DNA of 64,000 nt from Nautilus pompilius (Eukaryota > Mollusca > Cephalopoda > Nautilida > Nautilidae), in NCBI GenBank assembly GCA_018389105.1, contig JACATO010002457.1:1-64000 (forward strand), written 5' to 3'. Of the stretch, positions 11,454 through 27,200 are shown in pieces. The notes under the pieces are model-generated. The model ran no database searches, had not been told where the DNA came from, and was given only the letters and a program-made list of their open reading frames with translations. Numbering within the stretch: the first letter of the stretch is position 1; each line of letters opens with the position of its first letter. The position numbers were made by a program, and so were the translations under genes.

Positions 11454-14400
11454 TCCTGCTTCACTCAGAACCTGAAACAAATATCCATTTTATGATTTTT
11501 AGAAAGGTAGATTTGCATAATGTACATCAAAGCTCACACTACAAAACAATATAACTTATCTACATACACCATCACAAGCATTCAAAAAATGAACCCCAAA
11601 TGGCATAATATAGAAACCAACAAAACTTTTGTAATGATCTGTTATCTAATCTTTTCTTGCTATTTGATTATTCCATTCTTAAAAAATTGCCTTAAGGTAG
11701 CTTTGTCTCATTAGTCACTAATATTTGATGAAAGGCCTTGATGAATCCACCATCTGGTTTCTGCAGTAGCAAAGCAAGAGCAATCAAGTTAGTGATTATC
11801 TTAGTGTGAACAATGATAGCTTTTGATTCCTGGATCATAAACTACATTTTTAAGACCACTATAAAGCTATTTCACAAAAGCAGAGCCAATTGTTGCTTTT
11901 TTTCTTTGATATTCTTGGCTGCTTGTCATTTGTGTTGGCTTTTTTCACTTTGACTCCCTGGTTTCACACAGTAAACCAGTGGCTAGGGTGTGATGCTGTT
12001 TGAATTGCATACCCATGACCTTACCATTCTTTGACAAAGTAGATCTGTCCTTATGATGCAATGGCCAGTATCATTTTCTTATAGCAATCATGGTTTTTGA
12101 GACACACTGTCAAAGTGTTAAGGATTTCCACAGCTCCAAAAAATGCTTCTTGTTTCTCATGGAGGGGAGAGTCAGAGCTTTCTGGACAATGTTTACAGCA
12201 ACATCATATGTATCAGTCTAGCCAAATTGATCAGCTTACGAATAAGGTTTTTAGTGGTAGCTTGAAATTCCTTTTTCTTAGTGGTTGGATCTGAAATTGC
12301 TTCTAACTGCTTGTTGGTCAGGCATGTGAAGATTGCAGTAAACCTATACAACTGACATCTGCTATTGGCAAAATGCATTCCTGGAATTTCACAAGGCTCT
12401 TTAAATGCAGCTTCTACAGAACACCTGCCTTTGCCAGTTTTTAAAAAATTTTAACTCCAGTTGAACATTATTGAATAACTGAACAGAATTCGGCATCATT
12501 CACAAGTCATTTAAACTCAGGATCCTTACCCATGTGGTCATTTTCAAAGTCACTGTTGTGTAAACCATCCCATGCAAACAGGATATTGACACTTTCCAGA
12601 ACATCAGGATGAGAGTACTGGTCATCAAAGAAACACCCATTTATTTGAAATGCATAAATATAAAATGAATCAAAAACTCTGTATTCTGTGCAATACCTAG
12701 ACAACTTTTTTGACAATGGTTGTCCCAAACTAATAACATGAATTAGTTAGCTAAATCTGGCGCTACAGTGGCAGCTGATAGAAATTGACAAGTATGCCCC
12801 TTATAGGATGCTTTATCAAGTTTAAAGTTATCTATATGCTTGCTGACAACACCTGTAACATGCAGGTGAAATTTGGCTGGAAAATTGCATACATAATTCA
12901 AACTCACCAATAATAGCTTCTAACTTTTTCACAAAAAAATTCTTCCTCCTCACTTGTAAACTTTGTAGCAATTTTGGGCCAAATTTATTCTTGCCATCTG
13001 GTTATTCTTCATCACTCACACTAATTTCTTCCTCTTTCTTCAGACTTTTGGACACTTCTTGTGATCAGAAAATTGAAATAAATGTTTTTGACAGATTTAT
13101 TCAAGCAAATAATTAGCTTAAAACTCGCCTAGTTCAGCTGTGCAGCACTGCCATTACCATCGTGTCTCTGGTCTGGCATCCTTGGAGCTGACCATTTGCT
13201 GGACCATAGATAATAATATTGCCAAGAGGGCACTTAAATGATTGTATAAGTAATGCACTGATGGGCTCTCTTCTAACTTCTGTAAAATTTCCACTTTCTG
13301 CATAAGTTAGCATAATGCGGTTTCTTTTTGAAATGCTATGAACACTTGTTGGGCAACGTTTTAAGAGTGAAAATCACCAAAATAACAATGGAGATTACCA
13401 CCCTGAACCACCACTAGGTTCAACTATGGCGGGAACGTGGCACGGTCTATGGCAACGCTGTTGCTAAACTAGGTACACTGGACTGGAGGTACTCGGCTGT
13501 GTATAAGATCCGTTCTGAATGAGATGATTTGAGTCTTCTGAGGTAGAATAATTCTTAAGGGTTTTTATAACTTTAACGAACTCAAAAGGTCTGTCTATAT
13601 GGGCTCAAGTCCTTGGAATCTCTGTTTGGATGTATGTTCTTCAAATGAGTGTCAGGTGTTTTCTAAAGGGACTTTCACAGACATGACAAAATTGAGCTGT
13701 TTCTCTGCAATAAGATTGGTTGACATGTACCTTGGAATTTGAAAGCCATTATTTTTAATGTGCCAAAGGATTGTCAAATAAGGTCATAGGTGATGCAAAA
13801 ATAATTATTGGTGTTTAACCACTTAACACACACAGTTGGCATGTGTAAATTTTAATAAATTAATGTTTTTGGTTAATTGATGGAAACTTTTGTGATGAGA
13901 GAGTTTTGGTCAGAAAGCAGAAAATTTTGATTCACTTTTTGGCAGAAAATCTCATGCACAAACTTTTGTTCAGAACTGTTAGACCAAAAACTTTCTGGGA
14001 TCCCGAGTTCACCTACTTGTAGCTCTGCCAAGATGTTTGATAACCTTACATGAAACAGTTTACTTATAGGGACTGTAAATTAATAGGGAATAACAAAGAG
14101 TAAAATTTCTCTTACTTTTTGGAAGGTTATTTGAGATAAATTATATACAGAAAGCTGGAAAGATCTGTTTGTTAACCCTCTCACTGTGTTGAGAATTACA
14201 GTAGATTTGTTATGTTGGCCCAAAACATTTGCATGCATTACTTGTGCCTGGGACACAAAAATAGCTGTTAATGCTTCTAATTGTTACTATAAGATAGGTG
14301 AATTTATTTAATAAAAAGCTTGTTATCCATGGTAAAAAAATTTGTTTGAACATAGTAAAAAATATGGTAGATGCATATAACCAAAAACGTACACACACAA

Positions 14401-17400
14401 AGTTTCTAGTCATGATAAATAATGACAACTTTGCCTAGGATTAAATAGAAAGGCCACGTCTCTGCATTATATATTACTTAGCTTAACAATCTGCCAGGAT
14501 TGTTTTGTTGTTTGCAGAGATTCACACAAGTGATGTTTTTGCCATCTGGTTGGCATAAGTGCAAATATTGAAGAACGAGCTGGGTGACCTTTCATTAGAA
14601 CATCATCCGGTAGCACTCTCTTATTTCTTATCTGCAGCATTGAGAATATTTTCTTGAGAAGTTTGGATCCAAGCAAATACAATGTGGAAAAATTGTCACG
14701 AGTTATATATCTGGGCTGGCTTCCACATTTTAGGGTGGGATCTAACAGTGAGGCCATTCTGGAGAACAATTAAGATCAGGGTATGAAATATTACCCAATG
14801 GCAGATTCATTCTATATGACAAGAAGAAAAAAAATAATAAAAATGCAGTAACAATGGAAATTAAATTGAAGCTGATGTATTTATAACTGAAATTGGTCTT
14901 TCCATTTTGGTTTGAGAGTTTAACCTCCCCCATCTGATTAAGGAAAAGAAACGGCATCAAGCCCTGAGTAACACGCACTTCTTTGAGGGATTATGATCAA
15001 AAAAGAATCTTTGTGCATCTGAAGCAAGAGAGATGTATTTGCTAGCTAGACCCTGTCCACTCCTACACAGGTAGGTACCCTGATACAGATAAACCTTTCA
15101 GTAGTCGTCATGTTGAAGAGGCTGAGAGGGGAACCTGAGGCTACTTTGTAGATTTTTTTCTCCATTAACTTATTTTAATTATGATAATAAAAACTTGAAA
15201 TATTTGGGTCTTTTTTTTATTACAATTTTGTTATCATAAATAAATTGTGCAAATTCTATTGCTAACCACAAAGTACCACTAGCTGCTTTTGCCAGTTATA
15301 ATTCAAAACTAACAGGAAGGAGAGACTGGCAGCAGCATCATGGCCGGCCAGCCATGTATTTTCTGTATATTGATTTCTGGGGTTACCACATCCTGATTAT
15401 TACCCAACGACTAGAATCAGCACAACAAAGCCATTGATTTGTTTTCCTAGTCATCTCTACCATTAGTGTTGCCCAATGATCACCTACTGATAAGGGTTGA
15501 TGAGGATGAGACAGTCTTTGATATTAAAGTAGTTTGGAGCTAATGGCATGCTTTGTTATGGGAAAATCTATTTTTGCAATTGGGACACTGAAGGGTGCTG
15601 CTGCTTGTGACGACAAAACAACTCTTGCCTACTTTGACACACTGGTTTGCTTTTATAATTGTTGTGGATCAGTGAGTGGAGAATGGATAATAAAGAAACA
15701 AAGTAGTACATATCTAGCCAAATATAGTACTGCAGTACCTACTTTTTCCCTCCCACACACCGTCTCTCTTTTCCAACAACTTCAGACCTGTTCCGCCAGT
15801 CTTAGCCACAATGACATGGGGTAATGTTTAATGAGAAAACTCTTCTGTCAGATTATAGCCTTTTATTTTCAATACTGGGTTTGTCCTTGCAAACCCAGTC
15901 AACCCTTTATGAGCTGTTGAATTTTTTTAGCAGCATTTTGCTGACTGAGCACTAGATGAGGTGTGTTCAGACAGTAAATTGATCAACACACACCACTCAA
16001 ATGTATGACGTATGCATTTTCTAAATGAGAAGTTCTGGATTCTTCGCTAATGGGAACTACATACATACATTAAATCTTGTTTAACTGGGATAAGATGTCT
16101 TTTTGTTGCAATATTTTGCTCAACATGTGAAACTGATTTCATAAGTTAATTTTACTGTAAAATAGTGGTCAAACTAAAGCAGATGTGTAGCCAGATTGTA
16201 GAATTTCTTTTTTTTTTTTGGTGTAATTTTATACTGATTAGAAGGAAAGGCATTGGGAAGAACAGCATAGTAACATAAATAGTGGTGTAAATTATTATTT
16301 ATTAAAGATTGGATTCGGCAAACTCCACTAATCAAGGGATTCATTCAGATATTAGTAACATTCCTTGTCACTGTTTGGATATTTCTGACATGAGTGTTAC
16401 TGAGATTTATATTAAAGATGTCTTACACAGCTAAACCATTCTCATGTTCTGGCACACTAGTGATGTCAGGATTTTAGTGCATATACTGCAAATCTTATGA
16501 TTGCTTATAGATGGATAATATTTTGTCATATAGGTTAACCAGTCTGCCAATTGTACAGATTTTGTTTTTACTTTGAGAAGAATTATGGCGACCATTGCAA
16601 CAAGAAGCTGTTGGCCTATTGAATTCAGTAATGTATAAAGGTTGGTTAGTATGCATTTGTTTTCTGATGATTTTGTATTTTTATTTCTTTAATACTTGTT
16701 TCTTTTAAAATTTGTGTACATTGGTGTGAACTTGACCAATCTGAATAAATAACTGCTGTTGGAAGATTATCCACTATAACCAAATCAGTTTGAGTGCCTC
16801 TCCGCCAATGCTGCCTTTCTGTTTGCTTTGTTTCGGTCTGCTCTTTCTGATGAAATGAACCTTTAGCTTACCATTTGTCAAAGGCATACAGATGCTCAAG
16901 GATGTTGCCAACTCATATTTTAAAACAGTAATTGTGACGAAATGGGGGACCCTATTATATCTATCCCACATTGCCAGAGGATTAATTTTGTTTGATCATC
17001 TGAATTGTATTCATTAAAGAGTTACCTTTGCTGGTTCTGAAACACAGGTTTGTGATATATCTTTTGATACAATCTTAATGAATTTTTTTAAATTTCCAAT
17101 AATTTTCAGATGCACGTGGATGATGGCATAACCTTTCTCTCAAGTAGAACACAGTTTTTTTATAGATAGTGAACTGTTTGCTTGGATTTGTTTCTTTAAC
17201 TCTCCCATCGACTCGAAAGTTTGAATCCTGAGTGGTCAATGAGACATTTTGGGATTCTGGTGCTTCATGTATCTGTCTGTTAAGGAGGAGCTAAAGAGTG
17301 GATTCTACTGCTGACCTATATAATTCAGTTTCTGAATTACTGGCAATAACTTAGTTCGGAAAGCCGTTAGTAAGGCAAATGCTAATTATCACTGAATTCT

Positions 17401-20400
17401 AACAGGAGAATTTGTGTATTCAGAATTTTCATTTCAGATAAGTATTTTGATATTTTAAAATTTGGAGTTATCTCTCAAATTTTGTAGAGGAAGTTAAATT
17501 ATGTTTGCTTTTTTTAATTTTATTGTTTTAGTTTAATCCTTTAACTTTTTGAAATTATTAGGTTTACAGCAAAAAAAAATTTTGGAACCCACCAACTTGA
17601 CCCTGACTTTCACTTTAAAAATATGCGATAGGATATTGAAATATTCCTAGATCCATGAAAAAGTTTGCACAATATCATTGCCATAGTTACAGATTGTACT
17701 GGCGACAGTTGTAATACATTTTAACTCTGTGTATAAAAATAAATGATAGAGATAATAAAAATTATTTTATTAGTTCTTCGTTCCCTTTCTAATAGATTTT
17801 ATTGTTGCTTTGCATAGTAAAATTGTATTAGTGTTCATATTTACAACCCATTTTGGCTAAAATAGTATATGTTCTTTTCTCATTTACTGTTTACTATTAA
17901 TGGTTAAAGTAATCCTGACAGACAAATGACATTTACTTTTGTTATACTTCTTGCTCTGTCCTCAGAACGCAAATCAGAGAAATTATCCTTGGAACTCTTA
18001 ATATTCTCTGCTTTGCCTTGAGCTTGGCTATACCCATTTGAGTGCACATATCTTGGTTTGTGTAGTAAGCATAATTTAGAATGAAGTAGAACAAATATGG
18101 AATTAAATTTGCATGAGCTGGAGATCAATAAGCGTTGTGTACATACAGCTTAAAATTCTGATTAAATGGCATCTTTTGATTTTGTACACGCGTAGGATAA
18201 TATATTGACATAATGGGGAACAAGTTTAATGGATCGATACAGCTATGGCTTCTTGTCCCAGATCCGAAGGTGATCTTGGTTCACTCCCTTTGTTGCCAGT
18301 GACTGAAGAGTTTGCATAAAACAAACCTAAGTAGCTTATCCCAATAGGAGAGGGGGGGAGTTTGGTGAGTGCCAGAAGGCACGGGTTGAATAAACTGGCA
18401 AAACTATCCACAAAGCTAGGTATGCTAAAGCAACATAATTATAACTAAATAGATGAAATTGCCATTGTCCTATTGTTATAAATAGTGCTTGCTTGCTTAT
18501 GACTCAAAATACCAGCAGGACGTAATTATATAGTCAGTCCTCTGTTTAATTCTAAACAATCTGACCCAGTTCAAAGACAGTTCAGAAATCTGTCTGTCAA
18601 GCATCCTTGAATTCATTGTAGGATCTATCTCTCCTGATTTATGTCCTTTAATTATTTCAGCAGAAAAATTTATATTGAATATGCTAATTTGAATTATAGC
18701 ATTATAAATATAGGTTAATCTAAATCAGCAAGAATTTTGTTAATTTTTCAAGTTTGTTTGGCTTCATATGCTAAATAGTCATCCTACAGCAGTAGTTCTC
18801 ATTTTTTGAGAAGGATGATACTGTTTTACTCTCACAAGCTCAGAAAAATTAGGTTTGAAGGATGCATCAGTGATTAAAAATTGCTTATCTCATGTCCTCA
18901 CGCCCAGCCTGGAATTCTCACAGGTCTCTCCAGGGAATCACTGACTACCTACAGTCTCATGAAATTGTAAGGCAGAAAAGTAAATCTGCCTATGCAGCAC
19001 AAGCATTCTGATGTTGCCAGACAGTGGGCCTTTGCTTCCACCATCTTTAGTTTACATAGAACAAAAATTGGCATAAAAAGTATCATAGGTGGTTGGAAGT
19101 TGTGAAGTTGACTGCTGCTGTTATCCATGCTACTATTGGTGCTATTCACCTGCTGCCACTATTTTTTATTGGCAGTTCTTAGATGTAATCAGATTGTCTG
19201 GAAATAAGGTGAAGGTAAATTATTCAATGTATGTATTTCATTTAAACATCTTTAAAAAGTAGAGAAAAAATTCTTTTACCATTTACTTTTGTGAAATTTT
19301 CATGAAACAAATTTTGAAATTTCTTTAAACATTTGAAACGAGGAAAATTCTATTGTGAAACCCTCAACTAGTAAGCATCATTCTTATTGGCTGGTTGGAG
19401 ATTTGAAACAAGATTTTCTCTTGCCACTCTTCCTCCTCTCTCTCTCTATATATAATACACACCTGTACATTTAAAGTTGATTATCAGCAGAAAGTAATGT
19501 AGAAGATTTCTGGTGCTCTGTAATAAGTACGTGGACTCATAACTCTGCCAGATAACTTGAATATACTGTTTAACTCAGTGACATAGAGGCTCCAGCAAAA
19601 TGCCTCTATCTCTCATCATAAAATTATGGAAAACTGTTGGATAAGTTGAGGCTTTTTTTATTTTTTTAAAGTGCAATTACGTGTTAATTTATTTCTTTAA
19701 CTCAAAGTTTGTCACTTGACTTTGGATGATTGGTTTTGATTGCAATTTTCCACCATTTGCTAAGAAACTGAATTTTTCATAAGCGACTGATCATCAGCGA
19801 CGCTAATTGCTTTACTAATCTATCAGATATTGAAAGATTATTTGTGATATTTTATTTTGGGGGTTGTGAATATTTGGCTGATTTCTTTTTTATTCTCCTA
19901 TATATGAAGCTTCACAATTCCTATTTTTTATCACTTGTCTTTTGGCGCCACTGCAGTAGCAAAAACTTGTCAGTAACAACTTGTGCATCAATTTGGCATC
20001 ACAAAACCAAATTTCAAACTCAAAATTAAGGCAAAGTATCAGGAAATGCTCAAAGTTGAAAGGAGACTAAAAAGTGAAACAGTTTGACATTCCTCCAAAT
20101 GCTTCCCAAGTGGCTTTAAAATGTCGATATGATCAAAGGCATTTATCTGAACAATGGAAATGCCAGGAATAGAAACCAGTAACAACTTCCTTTTTAAAGT
20201 CAACTTTGGATGTCTTCAGGTATTTTGGGAGGTCCTTGCAATTTTGAGTTATCAGTAGGATGCTGTATGCATACTTGCCATGTTTTTTAATATTGAATTC
20301 TAAGCAGTGTGTACCTTCAATACTAATACACACCAGCCAATCTTTGGCGATGGTTTGTACTTAATGTAGAAAGTTCTCTTACTGTTTGTAGTGTATCTGT

Positions 20401-21128
20401 CCATTTAGGGGTGGTTTCTTGGTATGGTTGTAGCTTTATATTAAATTTCGTATCTGTTGTATTTATTGAGACCAGAGTGATGAGTTTTGTTCTTTTTGTG
20501 AAGGGAGTTTAAGCCTTCCACACTTTGGTACAAGGAAGTTGTTTCCTGTAATTCATGATGGGAGATTTGCTGACCCATTTCTGCTGTAGAATGTTGTCTG
20601 TGGAGACTCTGTGAGGGTGGGGTGATGTTGGTTTAAATGACCAGCAGCTGCTCTGTTAACTTTGTGGTATTGTATAAAGTTCTGTGGACATAATTTGTGT
20701 AGGTGATGTTGATATTATAACTTTTATTGAATGGGTGGATAACTGACAGTTGAGTCGAGTCAAGTTCCCCTGTTATTGAGCTTTTACTATCATGATTAAA
20801 GTGGAAAACAAAACAGGTTGGGGGGGGGGTTGTATCATATTTGCTTAGTGAATGACTGTACTTAGCATACACTCCTGGCATTCAGGTGGATGTACTCAGT
20901 CTGACCCTAATCGAAGAAACAAGGTGCAATAATCAAAATGTAGGATAGGTGAGAGTTGGACAAGGATAGAGATTTTTCTCAGACACTCCTTGGAATGCAG
21001 TCATATAAATCAGAGTTTTTATTATTTTTTTTATTATTACTTAGAACTTTTCTGTGATGTAAAATTGGTCTAAATAAATGCTTTTTCTGGTTTCCATGTA
21101 AGGTCTGATTGAGGCACTTGAATTCTAA

Positions 21129-21250
21129 GCATCAGGGATCTGAGTAATCAGGTTATGTGGGGTAATAGGAGGTAGCGGGCATCAGGGATCTGAGTAGTCA
21201 GGTTTTTTGTTTTTATGCTATGGTTATGTGGGGTAATAGGGGTAGCAGGC
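21129..21250. repeat. Imperfect tandem duplication of about 50 bp
   Basis: The block starting GCATCAGGGATCTGAGTA and ending in GTGGGGTAATAGG plus GGTAGC occurs at 21129-21180 and again at 21180-21250. The second copy differs by an inserted T-rich segment of about 20 bp after TCAGGTT. It is a local duplication with no visible function. Confidence 0.8.
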
Positions 21251-24200
21251 AGGACATTGCAGTGCTGTAGGTTTCTCGGTAGGGACATTTTGCTCACAAC
21301 CTCTGACACTTGAGAAGTGGTTGCATGTCTTATTATGTAAACACATGGCCCCCTCTTGTAACCAAAAATGGGATCTGCAACCCCTGTAACTGGGGAAGCA
21401 TATATAAAGAAGACAATTTGCTAAATAAAATTGCAGTAGAGTGACAGAGCAGCCTAAAGCAAAATCTGAAGTGTTACCATTGTAAGTGTGTAAGCAAGGG
21501 AGGGTTGGGCGGCTCACTAAAATTCTCAATTTTGTACTCATTAATTTGGTTACCTCCCCTTTTAGTCAGAACTGTTGATGAGATCTATGGTAAAATGAAT
21601 GATTCCACAATTATCCAGGCTGTAATTTTCCGTGTATGGTCTCGCCTGTTTCTAGTCTCCCATTCCTTGGTGCGTGTAAAAGAAAGGTTACCACTACTTT
21701 TAAGTGTAATCTGTTGCAGATTTTAGGTGGAGACAAATAGTACTAATATAAGTAATAAATTAGATGCTTTTATTATATATATATAGAGAGGTTTTATTTC
21801 TGACAAATGTTTAAAAAAAACAGCTTTGTTGTATAATTTATTTACTGAGTTGCTTTTTTTCCTTTTTAAATAAAAATTGTTTGATTTACTAACTAACCTA
21901 GCTATGGGCGGGCAGGCAGGCAAGAGACATGGCAGTTGTTACACCTATACATTAGCATAACGCGAACTGTGATAAAGAACTGCTGAAGGTCAGAGAGGGA
22001 ATTTCCCCCCCATATAGCTGTTAGGCCTGTTTTGTTTAGTTTTATGTTCAGATATGTCTATCCCAGGTCATTGTATTGTTCTCTAGTAAGTGGGATTTTG
22101 TTAAATTATTTGTGAATGCGAAGGGGTGTTTTATTTAAAAACTAGCTTAGCTGTATACCTAGGTATTGTGATATTAAATGATATAATCAGGGGGTGATAT
22201 GTAACCTACCTGGTTCTCCAAGTCAAAAGCTGGAAGAATTTATTCAGGTTGCAAGGTCAAGTAGTTGTGCTGTCTAGCTGCCCTGGTAGGATAGACTTAG
22301 TTCAACATAACCCTGATCCACCTTTTAGACACAGATTCATGTATTTAGCATAGCAAGAATTTCTACCTCTCCTGGCAGTTTTATGCCATTGCTTATGTCA
22401 GGATCTGGAGCAAATGCAAAGAAACATTTTGTACCACTAGTTCTTGTATAAACTAGCTGTCATTTTTATTTACACTGTACCTTCATAAATCTATCAGTGA
22501 CCTGTTGTGGATTGTGGTACTTTTCTCTAAATATAGTAGCAGATTTTAATAACAATAGGTTAGTGTGTTGGCGGGTCCATTCTTAATTTTTTCAATTGAC
22601 TCTTGCTATACACCTTTCGTCTTTTCCAGCATATCTGATTTAGGTGTGAACCTAACTGGTGAGGTCATTGGTTGAGCAATATTGGATTTCTTGCTCAGAT
22701 TGACTAGCTTGAGTGAAATAGATTCCTTACCAGGGAAGCTAGTAATTAGGTTACAACAACAGATAACTCTCAGCATAGACAAAATCACCACTTCTAATGT
22801 CTGTTGATGTTAGGACATGGTCTGGATGTTAATTGGTTCCTATTGCTTTCTCCACTCTAGTGTCTTCAATACTTATCCATCCACATTCTCTTCAATTCCC
22901 AACTAAGATTAAATGTTTGTTTCTGGGGCGATATGTAGGTAACTTAAACAGATTTTGGGATGGTGCTTCTGTTCTTAATCCGCAAAAAATATCTTTGCAA
23001 TAACTATCCCTTTCCTGTGTGTTTGTTTCTCTCTCAAAATGGGTTCTTCTACAAGTCAGCAGTAGCATGTCTTAATGCATTGTGGACTCAATACACGCAC
23101 TAATATTAAGTTCTTTTCTATCAGCAACAACTAAACTGTCCATCGCCTGGCTACATGTTTATAAGTAGTGCTACAATTTAGTCATGGTGCTCAAAGAAGT
23201 CATGAAATGGCTATAAAAACGTGTCAGATTAGGTGTTTCATTTATTTCCTTTCAAAAATGCTTTGTCATGTGCTGAAAAATATAGATGTGTAATTGCATG
23301 TGCTGTAGGTCAGTCAACCAATAAGTTGGTAAGTAGAGTGGTGGAATGGTGACAGTGAGAGAAGTGAGTGGTACACATGGCTTGTAGCAGTATTTCTGTG
23401 GATTACAAGTGAAAATCAAGCTGCGACCAACATGTTGATAGCGCTGCTTTACATAAATGAAAGCTACAAGGAGATGCAAATTTGGACCTCATTTCCACTA
23501 CTGTAAGCTTTAAAACTGTTTTGAAGTATAAAATTCCTTTTGATGAAATCACTGCTTACCATGTATGTGATCAAAACCTGGAAAGGGAGTCTCAAAATGC
23601 TTTTTTTCCCCTAAATGCATTGCACATCATTTAAACTTGGATGGCAATATCTTGGGGACAATGTTTGAGAACTCATTCATTGCTGTAAACCTGGTATTTA
23701 CTGCCTGTCATGTCCACAAGGCATGATTCCATTAGTCACTATAAGATAATATAGTAGGTGCTTTTCCCATTTTTACTGATAATCACAAGATAGAACAGCT
23801 GGCTTGAAGGAGCAAGAGCAAAGCTGTAGGTCAGCAGTAGGTGATGTTCTCAAATTAAGTGGATCAGCAGAAATAAGATGTTGCAGCAGAAGAAGCATTT
23901 TTTCCCCCCAAGAATAACGTTAACTCTTATTGCTTGTGAAAAACCAGAAATCAAATTGTACAAGGTGGCTAATGACCTGGCCTGTGTTGCCAGGTGGGAA
24001 GAGATCTTTGTGACGCCTGACAGTATCTTAGCTAAGAAAGCCCTCATTGAAAACTGGTAAAATCAAAACTCACCCACATAGCAGGTCCAACGCCCTTGTC
24101 AACATATTGCCACTTTTTCAAAAGCATGCCAAATGTTTGATCCCAATCAAATTTAGTGATACAAGATCAAGGTATTTAATGTATTTGATTTGATTCCTTT

Positions 24201-27200
24201 GTTAAGATTACACTTTGGCAAAACCAAAATTTAGAAGGCTTCTGAATTAAAGTGCTTGAACATTGGTGAATTTTGGCAATCTCTCTCCAAATTTGGCTGC
24301 ATTTGTTTTGAGGAGTCTTATCAATGCCTGTTAACAGTGTGGGCTGAGAGAGATGATTTTCTTAAAAAGACCACCTATTAAATGATAGATATATTATCAA
24401 GATTGACAACCTCACAATGTATATTCATTAGTTAAAAAAAATGTGAAAACTTAGTTTTCCATGTTACGCTAAGTTTTATCAACAAATTAATTAAACCAGG
24501 CTAGCACACATTAAAGTTGGAAGGTGGAGGCAAACGTGATAAATCTCATAAGGAATCATTTAATTACCCTCTCTCATGCACAACGTGTTTTACTGCAAAT
24601 TTTGGGTGGGCAATTGTACCCTTAGACAATCCCTACCTCAAACCCAGGATGGTAGGTGGAGGCCAACATGAAAATTAACACTGGTATAAGGTTACAATTC
24701 AAAATTTTACAGATTTGAGACTTAAGTTTATCCAAAAACAAAATCCTAATTATTTTTTAAAATTTTAATGTTAGTGGAAATTGAACTTGCCAAATTTCAA
24801 TGTTAACTAATCAATATGGGTGTATTCAAATCAGTGATGCTTAAAGCCAAAAACATCATCAAAATCTCCTACTTGAAATCAGAAGCTGAAAATTCTCTAT
24901 GCTGAACTAATGAACTGATGCCATTCTTAAATCCAGATTAATACATAATTATGTAGAAGCCAAAGTATTGAAAGTAATACTGGTCAACAAACAGATTCAA
25001 AATTGAAAACTCTTGAAAGTCTGAAAAGTATAAGTTAATATTTAGAGTCAATTAGAAACATTAACGTTTTACCACTTACTGGCAGTTTTTGTTGGTTTAT
25101 GTCGACCAGTGCTAAAGACCTGTCCAATGTCTATGGAAGATGGAGGTGTACGGACGTGCCAGCCTTTTCAGCCTTTTGAAATGGAGAGTGATTTTTTGAT
25201 TTTTTTTTCACACTAACAAAGGATCTTCATACCTGGTTAATATAGCAAATTAAGATATTCCTCTCTTTCTGTATTATGGTATTATAGAAGAACTGGCAGC
25301 TAGTTTCCTTGTTCTCAAAGTCTGGGGACTGTCACTGTTGATTCAGAAGCTGAAGTTTGTGGTTTGTTTGGATCATCAAGACATCAACCATTGCTTTTTG
25401 GAACCTCGGTTTAAAGCGAGAGTCTGAACAAGTGGAGATACAGGGTTTCTTGTTTGCCACATACTTAAGTAAAACTCCTGCACAGTTGTCAAAGATATCT
25501 TTGAAAGTAGTATAAGTGGTTGGCCTTGTGTAGAAAGAGTTTGTAGTTAAAATTGATGGAATTATAACAGAAATTGTTGCATTTTTATTTAAGTATCTGT
25601 TTTATCGATCTCTTCAAAGGGTTTTAAAAGGCAAAGATTTCTGCTTGACTCCATTAACAGAAGTAGATTTGGAATATTATGGTCTACTTTATATGCCACA
25701 CGATTGGATGTCTATGTTCAGGATTACTGTTCCGACAGGTGGAAATATCCCGTAGAAGCCTGCGTTTGGGGACCTTTAGCAACAGCTGTTGGTCACTTAA
25801 GTTTGAAGGCGGCAAGAGAATGGTGGAACTGGCCAGCTATCTCTCAATTAATACAAAAGATGTCCTTTGTTGCTTGTTGGCTAAATATGGCATCGTCAAT
25901 GCATAGTTGTAGATTATATATTCTATGATATAGTGAGGGTAATCAGTTTTTGAGAAGTCTAGCAACCACATCAGCAGCATTGTTCCTACAGATCAAATAG
26001 ACTTTGTCCAATGGTATTTCAACTTTCTTCAAATAAGCAAACATTTGCTAACTTGTCCTGTTGGCTGTAAGCGATTTTGGAAATAAGACCACCTTTAAGA
26101 TAGCTTTGTGCCTTTCAGAATCAGGTGGAGGCTAATGACTAGCCATACTACCTGGAATGTTTGTGGAATGGGCAAGCTGTTAGCCATTAATATGCTCACT
26201 GATTCATATGAAATTATTCATTCACTAACAAGTGCATGTTCACCAGTTATGTTAATCTATCATTTTCAATCTTAATTATATCTTTAAGTACTGCCCAACA
26301 AATCCTGTCATCTCAAAATGGCTCTCGTCAAATCTAAGTCGTACATGGCAGCTTTTAAGCTGGAAGTTAAGTTTGTGATGTAGCCATGCGCAGGAAATAT
26401 GGTGTCAGCAAAATGTGTGTTAGATTTGTGTGTTAGGGACTGGCATTAACTGAAGGATACTTTACAGACTACAAAAGCAGCTACAAAGCTAGGTGCACTA
26501 ACATTGAGGATAAGTTGGGGGAATGAGCTAACCAACACTGTGTAGTGTGGAATTTGTACTGTACAGCTGAAACTAAAGGACAAATTGCAGCTGCTGATGA
26601 TCACTGGTGTACAGTACTCGTCATGGTGTTTTCCTGATGTGTATAGCACATAATCCAATTGGAGAACAGCTGATCGAGTTGACTTCACTTGAAACTGAGC
26701 TGAATGTTGAATCTTTGTGTGATCATAAATGAAATTAAGTTGAACTTTTATAATTTGAGTATGCTATAATATCTCAAAATCAAATAAGGGTGTTGAAAAG
26801 ATAACTTAAACTGACATGGTTGGCTTTTTAAAGTAGGAAATTCAACATAGTGTAAATGACCCAGGCTCACCTGAAGATCACTGAAGTCATGCAATGATTA
26901 AAAATATATTCAAGGCTCTCAATACCAGATCCAATGATAACGTTTTCAGTTTCTTTCAGATATCTCTTCATGATTAGAAACATGTTGAAAAACTATTTCA
27001 ATGCCCTATTTATTCAGAAGGTTGTCCCATAAAGCAGTTCAGTGATATGCACAAAGCAGCTCATACCTGGCAGTACCACAGACAGAGATGCCGTGACGAT
27101 GTTATGGAGAATTTAGCACATTGCCCTGACTGGTTGGAAGTTTGGCTGATTGCTGTAGTTGATCTAACTTTGTCTTATGCTCTGCATCGACACGTAGGGG

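Noticed and set aside
12193-12728. Cluster of minus-strand frames suggesting another transposon
   Set aside because: I could not match any transposase motif, and frames are short and unconnected.
25679-25928. Two overlapping plus-strand frames with Trp-rich translation
   Set aside because: No recognisable domain, no splice borders in phase and no repeat of the pattern elsewhere.
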